Source: Fredricksoniimonas sp964643325 (GTDB lineage Bacteria; Omnitrophota; Gorgyraeia; Zapsychrales; Fredricksoniimonadaceae). Taken from it: DNA of 39,317 nucleotides. The stretch's first letter is position 1, and every line of letters begins with the position of its first letter. The notes below the pieces were generated by a model. It did no database searches and was not told the origin of the DNA. It worked only from the letters and a program-made list of their open reading frames with translations. A program made the position numbers and the translations under genes. Below are positions 15,678 through 22,499 of this stretch, piece after piece. The stretch is from positions 1 through 39,317 of the forward strand of contig CAZXSE010000012.1 in assembly GCA_964643325.1 (NCBI GenBank), in the 5' to 3' direction.

Positions 15678-16969
15678 TATGGAATGAAAAGATCGAATGC
15701 GCCTCGAAAGCAAAGATGCAGGATCTGCAAACAGAGCGGCTGCAAAAGCTGGTCCGTTATCTCTGGAAGAACAATCCGGTCTATCGCAGCAAGCTGGACA
15801 ACTTTGACATTACGCCAGCGTCGATCAAGAATATCAGGGACATCAAGAAACTTCCGTTCACGGTCAAGGAAGACCTGCGCGACAGCTATCCTTTTGGATT
15901 GTTCACGGATTTCAAGAAGACCGCGGAGATCCATGTTTCCAGCGGCACAACAGGGAACCCGACGGTCGTTGGATACACCAAAGACGATATTAAGCTCTGG
16001 TCCGAGGTCATTGCCAGGTCCCTGGCATGCGCGGGCGCCGTTCCGGGCGACATCATTCAGGTGGCTTACGGTTACGGCCTTTTTACCGGCGGGTTAGGCC
16101 TTCATTACGGGGCGCTGGAGATGGGGCTGAAGGTCATTCCGGCATCGTCGGGACAGACCAAACGGCAATTAAAGTTAATGAATGATTTTAAGCCTCGCAT
16201 CCTGGCCTGCACGCCGAGCTACGCGCTCTTTATGCTCGATGAGGCGAGGGCTATGGGGCTTGATCCAAAGAAAAGCTCCTGGGAGATCGGCGTCTTTGGT
16301 GCTGAGCCGTGGAGCGAGTCCATGCGCCAGCAGATCGAGAAGTCCTGGAATATGCTGGCAACGGATATTTACGGCCTTTCCGAGATCATTGGCCCGGGCG
16401 TGGCGCAGGAATGCCAGCACAAGGCAGGGCTTCATTTCCAGTGGGATGTCTTTTTCCCGGAGGTGATCGACCCAAAGACGGGCGAGGATGTTAAAAGCGG
16501 GCAGAAAGGCGAGCTGGTCATCACAACGCTTACCAAGCAGGGCATTCCTTTGTTGCGCTACCGCACGCGCGATATTGTTACCATCAATTACGAGAAATGC
16601 GCCTGCGGCCGCACGACCCCGCGTATCAGTAAGATCCTCGGCCGGACGGATGACATGCTCATTATTCGCGGCATTAATGTGTTCCCGTCACAGATCGAGC
16701 ATGTGCTGTTAAAGATCGAGGGCACGCAGCCGCATTATCTTCTGGTCGTCGAACGCAAGAACAACCTTGATACCCTTGAGGTGCAGGTTGAGGTTGATGA
16801 GAAGATGTTCTCGGACGAGATCAAGAAATTGAGTGCCCTGCAAGCCACGATCAAGAAAGAGATCGAGGGGGTGCTGGGCATTGATGTAGGCGTCAAGCTG
16901 GTTGAGCCGCGCAGCATTGAACGCAGCGAAGGAAAAGCCAAACGCGTTATCGACAAGAGGTCCCTATGA
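15674..16969 (+). CDS. paaK: phenylacetate-CoA ligase
   Basis: A 431-residue acyl-adenylate-forming enzyme. The ATP loop is VSSGTTGNP (about residues 93-101), followed by YGLSEIIGPG and LRYRTRDI, matching PaaK. It joins aryl acetates to CoA with ATP going to AMP and PPi. In ior clusters it may work on the IorAB products or the corresponding acids. The start at 15674 overlaps iorB; its stop overlaps the ACT-domain gene (ATGA). The family is certain; direction and exact aryl substrate in this organism are inferred. Confidence 0.92.
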   Translation: MIWNEKIECASKAKMQDLQTERLQKLVRYLWKNNPVYRSKLDNFDITPASIKNIRDIKKLPFTVKEDLRDSYPFGLFTDFKKTAEIHVSSGTTGNPTVVGYTKDDIKLWSEVIARSLACAGAVPGDIIQVAYGYGLFTGGLGLHYGALEMGLKVIPASSGQTKRQLKLMNDFKPRILACTPSYALFMLDEARAMGLDPKKSSWEIGVFGAEPWSESMRQQIEKSWNMLATDIYGLSEIIGPGVAQECQHKAGLHFQWDVFFPEVIDPKTGEDVKSGQKGELVITTLTKQGIPLLRYRTRDIVTINYEKCACGRTTPRISKILGRTDDMLIIRGINVFPSQIEHVLLKIEGTQPHYLLVVERKNNLDTLEVQVEVDEKMFSDEIKKLSALQATIKKEIEGVLGIDVGVKLVEPRSIERSEGKAKRVIDKRSL

Positions 16970-17397
16970 TCCAGACACAGCTCTCCATTTTTCTTGAGAA
17001 CAAGGAAGGCCGTTTGCATGAAGTTTGTTCTTTGTTCGCCAGCCAGGGCATTAATATTCGCGCGCTCACCGTTGCCGAGACAGAGAATTTTGGCGTTCTT
17101 CGTGTCCTGGTGAAGGACCCCCATCACGCGGCAAAAGTTCTCAAGGACCACGGCCTTGTCGTCAACGAGACCGAGGTCGTTGCTGTTGAGGTGGAAGATA
17201 AGCCCGGCAGCCTTTCAAAAGTGCTGGGCTCGATCGCAAAACATCATATCAATGTTGAATACATGTATGGTTTTGTCGAGCCTTCTTCCAAGAAAGCAGT
17301 CATGGTCTTTCGCTTTGACGATCCTGCCAAAGCCGCCGGGGCATTGAAGACTGACGGCATTCGTGTCATCGGGAAGAAAGACCTGGGCGATATTTGA
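16966..17397 (+). CDS. tandem ACT-domain protein
   Basis: A 143-residue protein made of two ACT domains: residues 1-70 (QLSIFLENKEGRLHEVCSLF) and 70-140 (VVAVEVEDKPGSLSKVLGSI). ACT domains bind amino acids to regulate enzymes. The same small double-ACT protein is commonly encoded next to ior and paaK genes, suggesting sensing of aromatic amino acids or control of the complex. It overlaps paaK by 4 nt, and the next gene begins at its stop. Confidence 0.88.
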   Translation: MIQTQLSIFLENKEGRLHEVCSLFASQGINIRALTVAETENFGVLRVLVKDPHHAAKVLKDHGLVVNETEVVAVEVEDKPGSLSKVLGSIAKHHINVEYMYGFVEPSSKKAVMVFRFDDPAKAAGALKTDGIRVIGKKDLGDI

Positions 17398-17399
17398 AG

Positions 17400-18188
17400 A
17401 TGCCCGCGGATACGGCAGACAGGTTCGCCAGGACCCGTCTTTTGCTTGGCAGGGACAAGCTCGCGCTCTTACATCAAGCCAAAGTCACGGTCATCGGCCT
17501 TGGAGCTGTTGGCGCTCATGCGACCGAAGCTCTGGCGCGGGCCGGGATAGGGTCTTTCCGGCTCGTGGACTTTGATATCATCCGTCCCACCAATATCAAC
17601 CGGCACATTTGGGCCACTGAAGCAACGCTGGGAAAGCCAAAGACCCTGGTGGCTCAAGAACGGCTTAAAGCTATTGATCCAAAGATCCATATTGAGGCCC
17701 TGGAAATGTTTTGTGCCCAGGACACCCTTGACAGGATCCTTGATAATAAGCCGGATATTGTTATCGATGCGATTGATTCCTTGAATCCTAAAGCACAGAC
17801 CCTGACGGCTTGCTACCAAAAAGGCCTTGTGGTGATCTCATCCATGGGGGCTGCCACCCGGACCGACCCGTCCAAAGTACAAGTTGATGATCTTTTTGAG
17901 ACCAAGGTCTGTCCATTGGCCGCACGACTGCGCCGCCGGTTAAAAGAGGCAGGAGTCGGACCCGGGATCACCTGTGTTTATTCCCAGGAGCATCAGGATG
18001 TCCATGCCTTATCTGTTGAAGCTGAAAGAGATGTGGGAGAATACCAGCGCGGACGGCCGCGAAGGACACTGGGAAGCCTGCCTACGATCACGGGCATCTT
18101 CGGGCTTGTGATCGCCCATACGGCAATAGAAAAGATCTGCCATGGATGGAACAAAACCCCTCCTTCAAGCCATAAAAAGACTTCTTAA
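17400..18188 (+). CDS. tcdA: tRNA threonylcarbamoyladenosine dehydratase TcdA (E1-like)
   Basis: A 262-residue ThiF/E1-like enzyme. The nucleotide fold shows VTVIGLGAVGAHATEALARAGIG, then LVDFDIIRPTNINRH with the conserved Asp and Asn-Arg, KPKTL, VIDAIDSL and ISSMGAATRTDPSKV, ending in a DLFETKVCPLARRLR-type region characteristic of TcdA (CsdL/YgdL). TcdA cyclises t6A at tRNA position 37 with ATP. An upstream TTG at 17394 overlaps the ACT stop and is an alternative start. Relatives adenylate peptide termini, so another role cannot be excluded. Confidence 0.85.
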   Translation: MPADTADRFARTRLLLGRDKLALLHQAKVTVIGLGAVGAHATEALARAGIGSFRLVDFDIIRPTNINRHIWATEATLGKPKTLVAQERLKAIDPKIHIEALEMFCAQDTLDRILDNKPDIVIDAIDSLNPKAQTLTACYQKGLVVISSMGAATRTDPSKVQVDDLFETKVCPLAARLRRRLKEAGVGPGITCVYSQEHQDVHALSVEAERDVGEYQRGRPRRTLGSLPTITGIFGLVIAHTAIEKICHGWNKTPPSSHKKTS

Positions 18189-18194
18189 AAAATA

Positions 18195-18224
18195 TTGGCA
18201 ATAATTGCCTTGATGGTGTATATT
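18195..18224 (+). promoter_or_regulatory. promoter of the 29-residue peptide unit
   Basis: TTGGCA (18195-18200), an 18-nt spacer and TATATT (18219-18224). The palindrome GGCAATAATTGCC (18197-18209) overlaps the -35 and could be an operator. Predicted transcription starts near 18231, giving a leader of about 70 nt. Confidence 0.5.
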
Positions 18225-18300
18225 AGGAACATTAATAGCGGTAAGGTTCGTTTCAGACGTTCCTTTTTATATAAACTTATTTCAAGAAAGGCAGGCAGTT

Positions 18301-18390
18301 ATGGCAGAATGGAAAGAAGACAAGCCGATCAAAGTGAATCAAGCTCAGCGCGAGATCTTTGGTTGGGATAATATCGATATTATCATCTGA
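18301..18390 (+). CDS. candidate 29-residue peptide of unknown function
   Basis: A short open frame beginning MAEWKEDKP and ending FGWDNIDIII, with charged N-terminal half and an acidic, isoleucine-rich tail. It is preceded by AAGAAAGG about 9 nt before the ATG, has its own promoter (18195-18224), and is followed by a strong terminator (18411-18447). This promoter, ribosome site, frame and terminator together argue for a real small gene. I do not recognise the peptide. The end of the frame contains a perfect 18-bp palindrome (18367-18384), so an RNA or DNA-site role is also possible. It follows an E1-like enzyme gene, a family that in some cases modifies peptides; the link is speculative. Confidence 0.5.
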   Translation: MAEWKEDKPIKVNQAQREIFGWDNIDIII

Positions 18391-18410
18391 TCTTAAGTTT
18401 ATTCCGTTTC

Positions 18411-18447
18411 AAAAGTCCCTGTAAGGCTATGTCTTACAGGGACTTTT
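18411..18447. terminator. bidirectional intrinsic terminator
   Basis: A perfect 15-bp stem (AAAAGTCCCTGTAAG and its complement) with a 7-nt loop, flanked by A and T runs so that it works on both strands. It ends the peptide unit on + and queH on -. The queH stop codon (TAG, 18427-18429 on the minus strand) lies inside the loop, so the last residues of QueH are encoded by the stem. Confidence 0.85.
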
Positions 18448-19008
18448 GTCTTTCATTGAAAATTTGCATCCGCAATAGACCTGCCTATAGAAATTCTCCC
18501 GCTTTACCACCTGAGTTGACCGTTCCACGCCGCCTTGCTTGCGCCAATCGCGGTCCAGAAAACTTAATCCATCATAACGGGACACAGCATTGATGCCGGC
18601 ACGGCATACCTGGGCCTTATCTTTCCAGCGGGAAATGCCATTGGTCGTTGCCATGACCGGGAATCCGTGTTCATGGGCATAAAGAGCAGCCTTTTCCAGG
18701 CGCATGTCAAAGCAAGTCTGGCAGCGTTGGCCGCGCTCAGGTTCATTCTCGAGGCCCTGGATCCGCTCAAGCCACCGCTCAGGGTCATAGTCTGCATCAA
18801 CAAAAGGGATGTTCTTTCTTTGAACAAACCCCGTGACAGAGGCTTTCCTGCGCTCGTATTCATCCAGGGGATGAACATTGGGATTATAAAAAAAGACTGT
18901 CAGGTCAGCGCCTTCATCTATAAGGGTCTCGATAATGCCTCCTGAGCAGGGTGCGCAGCAGACATGCAGGAGCATTTTTGTTCCATTTAGCGGTTGATTG
19001 TTTTTCAT
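18427..19008 (-). CDS. queH: epoxyqueuosine reductase QueH
   Basis: A 193-residue protein of the QueH (DUF208) family, which reduces epoxyqueuosine to queuosine in tRNA without cobalamin. Landmarks are CCAPCS (Cys17, 18, 21), FYNPNVHPLDEYERR, RCQTCFDMRL, and FYRQVYCGCKFS near the end, which hold the conserved cysteines that bind the iron-sulfur cluster and nearby metal site. Length is normal. It is convergent with the small peptide unit and divergent from the HAD gene, with only 20 bp between the two start codons, so the two promoters overlap. Confidence 0.92.
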   Translation of the reverse strand: MKNNQPLNGTKMLLHVCCAPCSGGIIETLIDEGADLTVFFYNPNVHPLDEYERRKASVTGFVQRKNIPFVDADYDPERWLERIQGLENEPERGQRCQTCFDMRLEKAALYAHEHGFPVMATTNGISRWKDKAQVCRAGINAVSRYDGLSFLDRDWRKQGGVERSTQVVKRENFYRQVYCGCKFSMKDKSPCKT

Positions 19009-19020
19009 GTGTGCTATTAT
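18994..19020 (+). promoter_or_regulatory. candidate promoter of HAD-nadK-mutY operon
   Basis: TTGATT (18994-18999), a 15-nt spacer and TATTAT (19015-19020), ending 8 nt before the ATG at 19029. The site overlaps the 5' end of queH on the opposite strand. Confidence 0.4.
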
Positions 19021-19028
19021 ATTGAACT

Positions 19029-19685
19029 ATGAAAACCTTGAAAGCAATACTTTTTGACATGGACGGTGTGATCACCTTGAGCATGCCGTATCATTATAGG
19101 GCCCTGGTCAAGGTCTTTGCCGAGGAAGGCGTCCATCTATCGCGTTTCGATGTTTACGAACGCGAAGGCCAGAAAGCGCTCGATAGTATCTTCGAAATAT
19201 TCGCGGATAGAGGCAAGCCCATGACGCTGCCCTTGGCCAAAGATATCCTTGCCAGGAAAGAAAAACTCTTTAACAGGATCATTCGGACCAAGTTCGTTCC
19301 CGGGGCCCGAACTTTCTTGAGAACATGGCGCGGCAGGGGGCTGAAGATGGCTCTTGTGACAGGAACGGCCAGGCGCGAGGTGGTCAAGATGCTTCCTGAA
19401 CAGGTGCTTTCCTGTTTTGATATCATGGTCTGCGGGGAAGATGTCAAGAACGGCAAGCCGCATCCAGAGCCCTACCAGAAGGCGCTTGGCGCGCTAAAAG
19501 TCGCCGGGGGAGAGGCTCTTGTGCTTGAAAACGCCCCTTTCGGGATCACCGCAGCGGTCAGGGCCGGCTTGAAATGCATTGCTCTTGAAACATCGCTTCC
19601 CAAAAGGTATCTTAAAGAAGCAGATATTGTCATCAAAGGTTACACTGAATTCAATCGGTATATTTTACGGAATTATAAGGTATGA
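19029..19685 (+). CDS. HAD-superfamily hydrolase, phosphoglucomutase/phosphatase-like
   Basis: A 218-residue HAD protein. Motif I is ILFDMDGVIT (about residues 7-16) with the nucleophile Asp; motif II is ALVTGTA; motif III includes the Lys in KNGKPHPEPY; motif IV is LVLENAPFGITAA. The helical cap between motifs I and II is of the beta-phosphoglucomutase/phosphoglycolate phosphatase type. Motif IV has ENAPFG in place of the common EDSxxG, leaving the acidic Glu. The substrate cannot be assigned. It overlaps the NAD kinase gene by 4 nt. Confidence 0.87.
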   Translation: MKTLKAILFDMDGVITLSMPYHYRALVKVFAEEGVHLSRFDVYEREGQKALDSIFEIFADRGKPMTLPLAKDILARKEKLFNRIIRTKFVPGARTFLRTWRGRGLKMALVTGTARREVVKMLPEQVLSCFDIMVCGEDVKNGKPHPEPYQKALGALKVAGGEALVLENAPFGITAAVRAGLKCIALETSLPKRYLKEADIVIKGYTEFNRYILRNYKV

Positions 19686-20533
19686 GAACGCCGAAGATCC
19701 TTCTTGTTTATAAGCTAAGCTCTTTGTCCGTTGCCGGAAAACTCTCCAGCCGCATCCGCCACACGCCGCGATTCCAAGCCAATCATCAGGCGCATTACGC
19801 GTCGTTGCGTGCTGTTGAAAGCATCCTTAAAGAACGCGGCCTCAAGTACCAGAAGCGTACGCGTTCGGCATCCGGCAAGGATAAGGGTGCTTACGGGCTT
19901 ATCATTACGGTCGGCGGCGACGGGACATTGCTTGACGCGGCGCGCGGCCTTGGCCCGCGGCAGATCCTCCTGGGCGTTAATTCCGATCCGCGCTGGAGCG
20001 TGGGCCAGTTCTGTTGTTGCAATGCCAGCAACTTTAGCAGGGCCCTGGAGAGGGTCCTTGCCGGTAAGGCGGATATATGCAAACTGTACAAACTTAAACT
20101 CCGTTTGCAGGACGGAAAGATCTCGCGTACGGTCGAATGCCTTAATGATGCGTTGATCTGTCATGCCAATCCCGCGGCCATGAGCCGTTATTCGCTAAGG
20201 ATCGGGAATGTCATTGAGGACCATCGCAGTTCCGGGATGTGGTTCTCAACGGCAGCCGGATCAACAGGCGCCATGCTTTCGGCGGGCGGGCGCAGGATGC
20301 CTTTGACCTCTAAGGATATCCAATACCGGACGCGCGAGCTGTACCGCAGCCGTGGTACGCATTATCGTTTGACCGGAGGAATGATAGCGCCCGGAAAGAA
20401 GGCGAGCCTGACGTCCATGATGCCGCGCGGGCGCATTTTTGTTGACGGAGCGCATGTCAAATTCCCGTTCACTTACGGCAGCCATGCCGAAATATCCGTT
20501 TCCTCTGCCTGCATCAAACTTGTCCATGGTTAA
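19682..20533 (+). CDS. nadK: NAD kinase family protein
   Basis: A 283-residue protein with NAD kinase motifs: TVGGDGTLLDAA (about residues 76-87) for phosphoryl transfer, NDALICH in place of the usual NE-D segment, and FSTAAGSTGA for nucleotide binding. The N-terminus (FQANHQAHYASLRAVESIL) is unlike standard NadK and closer to the divergent group that includes eukaryotic mitochondrial and plant NADK3-like proteins, as far as I can judge. It would make NADP from NAD. It overlaps the HAD gene by 4 nt and mutY by 8 nt. Confidence 0.82.
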   Translation: MRTPKILLVYKLSSLSVAGKLSSRIRHTPRFQANHQAHYASLRAVESILKERGLKYQKRTRSASGKDKGAYGLIITVGGDGTLLDAARGLGPRQILLGVNSDPRWSVGQFCCCNASNFSRALERVLAGKADICKLYKLKLRLQDGKISRTVECLNDALICHANPAAMSRYSLRIGNVIEDHRSSGMWFSTAAGSTGAMLSAGGRRMPLTSKDIQYRTRELYRSRGTHYRLTGGMIAPGKKASLTSMMPRGRIFVDGAHVKFPFTYGSHAEISVSSACIKLVHG

Positions 20534-21584
20534 TTCTTTCAGTTCCAATTTGCTTCAATGGTATCACGCCAACGCGCGCGACCTGCCGTGGCGAAGGACC
20601 AAAGATCCTTATGCCATCTGGGTTTCCGAGGCCATGCTGCAGCAGACCACGGTTGCGACAGTTATTGGCCGTTATGCCGCATGGCTCAAGACCTTTCCCG
20701 ACGTGAGAACGCTTGCGCGAGCGCCGATCCCCAAAGTCCTCAAGGCCTGGCAAGGGCTCGGGTATTACAACCGTTCGCGCAACCTGCACAAAACAGCGCA
20801 AATTCTCGTCGGAGAATACGACGGGGAATTGCCGCGAGATCCGGCGGCGTTAAGGGCATTGCCGGGTTTTGGCCCGTATATGTCGGCGTCAGTGGCCAGC
20901 ATTGCCTTTGATGTTAAAGTGCCTTTGGTGGATGCCAATGTCCGTCGTGTTGTGATGCGTCTTTTAAAATTATCCGGGCCTGCAACAACAGCATTGGACT
21001 CGGTAATATTAAAATTCCTTGAGACGGTCATGCCGACGAGAAAATGCGGCGATTTCAACCAGGCTTTAATGGAACTCGGCGCCATGATCTGCACGCCAAA
21101 AGATCCGGCTTGCGGCAAATGTCCTGTCAAAAACCATTGCCAGGCATTGCGTCAAGGGGTTCAAGGCCAGATCCCGCAACCAAAGAAAGCTATTTTCAGG
21201 TCCATCACAACAGTTGCAGGCCTGATAAGCCAAAACGGGAAATATCTCGTAGAACAGAGACCAAAAGGCGGCCTTTTGGCAGGTTTATGGGATTTTCCTG
21301 GCGGGCAGGTCGAATCAAAGGATAAAACCCTTAAAATGGCATTAAAGGCAAGGCTTCGGGAAAAACTTGGCCAGGATTGCGTTATAAGAGGCGAATTCTG
21401 CCGGGTAAGGCATTCTTATACGGTCAATAAAGTCCTTTTGGTCGTATTTCACACATCGCTGGCAGGCGATAAGTTCAAGCCAAGGCATGGCCAGCGCTGG
21501 GCAAGCCTTCAAGAGATCCAGAAGCTTGCAATGCCATCAGGCAGCGCAAAAGTCCTTAAGAGATTGCTGGAAAGCCAACCTTAG
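20526..21584 (+). CDS. mutY: A/G-specific adenine DNA glycosylase MutY
   Basis: A 352-residue base-excision repair enzyme that removes adenine opposite 8-oxoguanine. SEAMLQQT contains catalytic Glu35; the helix-hairpin-helix is LPGFGPYMSAS; VDANV contains Asp136. The [4Fe-4S] loop CTPKDPACGKCPVKNHC has the expected four cysteines. The C-terminal third (VAGLISQNGKYLVEQRPKGG, GLWDFPGGQVE) is the NUDIX-like 8-oxoG recognition domain. The start at 20526 overlaps the nadK stop; an upstream start at 20439 would lie inside nadK. It ends a three-gene operon. Confidence 0.94.
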   Translation: MVNSFSSNLLQWYHANARDLPWRRTKDPYAIWVSEAMLQQTTVATVIGRYAAWLKTFPDVRTLARAPIPKVLKAWQGLGYYNRSRNLHKTAQILVGEYDGELPRDPAALRALPGFGPYMSASVASIAFDVKVPLVDANVRRVVMRLLKLSGPATTALDSVILKFLETVMPTRKCGDFNQALMELGAMICTPKDPACGKCPVKNHCQALRQGVQGQIPQPKKAIFRSITTVAGLISQNGKYLVEQRPKGGLLAGLWDFPGGQVESKDKTLKMALKARLREKLGQDCVIRGEFCRVRHSYTVNKVLLVVFHTSLAGDKFKPRHGQRWASLQEIQKLAMPSGSAKVLKRLLESQP

Positions 21585-21602
21585 AACCCTTTAAAAGCAC
21601 TC

Positions 21603-21631
21603 TTTCAGCCATCCCAGTAACTTCCTATAAT
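21603..21631 (+). promoter_or_regulatory. promoter of candidate small RNA
   Basis: TTTCAG (21603-21608), a 17-nt spacer and a perfect TATAAT (21626-21631), located after mutY and reading toward a terminator about 75-100 nt downstream. Confidence 0.5.
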
Positions 21632-21637
21632 ATGTGT

Positions 21638-21735
21638 TATGTTAACTTGCCACACAGGAAAAGGCCTGTTTCAAGGTAAAACGGCCTAACCGCTCTGTCA
21701 ATAAAAAGGACAGGCAAAAACCGCCTGTCCTTTTG
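21638..21735 (+). ncRNA. candidate small RNA between mutY and ssb
   Basis: About 97 nt bounded by a good promoter (21603-21631) and a strong terminator (21704-21734). Inside, AGGCC-T-GTTT pairs with AAAC-GGCCT across a short loop (about 21661-21687), giving a bulged hairpin. It does not show the SRP RNA, 6S or tmRNA signatures I know. A 16-codon open frame starting at 21639 would be leaderless; I consider a noncoding transcript more likely. Purely sequence-based. Confidence 0.4.
21704..21734. terminator. bidirectional intrinsic terminator
   Basis: AAAAGGACAGGC and its complement GCCTGTCCTTTT form a 12-bp stem around a 7-nt loop, with A and T runs on both sides. It can serve the small RNA or mutY on + and ssb on -. 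Confidence 0.8.
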
Positions 21736-21755
21736 ATCAAAACAAACCTTGCAAC

Positions 21756-22166
21756 CTATTCTTCCCAGGCAATATCTTCCGGGTTCACTGCATTAGGAAC
21801 TGACGATTCTGCACCATCCGCAGGCCTGCGGGCGCCATCATCAGACCTCTTGGGCATGAAATGAACGCTGTTGGCAACGATCCTGACACGGCTCTGGGTC
21901 TTGCCATCCTTTTCCCAGCGGTCCTGCTTTAAGCGGCCCTCAACAATAATGCCGGCGCCTTTCTTAAGGTACTTGGCGCAATTATCAGCAGCCAGGCCCC
22001 AAACCTCAATGTCAAAGTAAGATACTTCCGTGACTTTCTCGCTGCCTTTGTTATAAACGCGATTGTTGGCGATCGAAAGACTGCAAACCGACTTCCCTGA
22101 CGGGATGATCTTGATCTCCGGGTCCCTGGTGAGATTCCCCATGATGTTCACGCTGTTCAAGCTCAT
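21756..22166 (-). CDS. ssb: single-stranded DNA-binding protein
   Basis: A 136-residue SSB with one OB-fold: SVNIMGNLTRDPEIKIIPSGK at the N-terminus, FDIEVWGLAADNCAKYLKKG and IIVEGRLKQDRWEKDGK, all conserved family positions. The start at 22166 follows GAAAGGA by about 6 nt; an upstream ATG (22241) would add 25 unlike residues. The tail is short and acidic but ends EDIAWEE, without the usual DDDIPF-type tip that binds partner proteins. It lies 71 nt downstream of a small zinc-ribbon gene, not beside rpsF/rpsR as in many bacteria. Confidence 0.92.
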   Translation of the reverse strand: MSLNSVNIMGNLTRDPEIKIIPSGKSVCSLSIANNRVYNKGSEKVTEVSYFDIEVWGLAADNCAKYLKKGAGIIVEGRLKQDRWEKDGKTQSRVRIVANSVHFMPKRSDDGARRPADGAESSVPNAVNPEDIAWEE

Positions 22167-22237
22167 TGCGATCCTTTCGTTAAGAATAATTCTGTTTGTT
22201 TTGGGGTAAAACCAGATTACCACACAGATATGTGGTG

Positions 22238-22402
22238 TCAACCAATATTTTCAACACCCTTCTCGATCACCCAGCCGCAGTTCGGGCAACGGACAGCATC
22301 CCTGCCCACAACAGGTTTGGCGTCATCAAGCTTGAACCATATCCCGCAATGCGGGCAATCATGGCCGTTGATCAGTATTTCGTCGTCATTAGGAGAAGTC
22401 AT
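22238..22402 (-). CDS. small zinc-ribbon protein
   Basis: A 54-residue protein with two cysteine pairs, CPHCG (about residues 16-20) and CPNCGW (about 39-44), the pattern of a zinc ribbon. The N-terminus is acidic (MTSPNDDEILINGHD). A strong ribosome site, AGGAGGG, lies about 7 nt before the ATG. There is no further domain; its role, perhaps nucleic acid or protein binding, is unknown. It lies between the giant protein gene and ssb on the same strand. Confidence 0.7.
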   Translation of the reverse strand: MTSPNDDEILINGHDCPHCGIWFKLDDAKPVVGRDAVRCPNCGWVIEKGVENIG

Positions 22403-22499
22403 GCTGTGTCCCTCCTGTTGTTCCGATGATCGGAAAATATATTAGCATAATCCGGGAACTTTCATGAAAAGAAAGTCGTCATTCTCTGCGCGGGATGTT

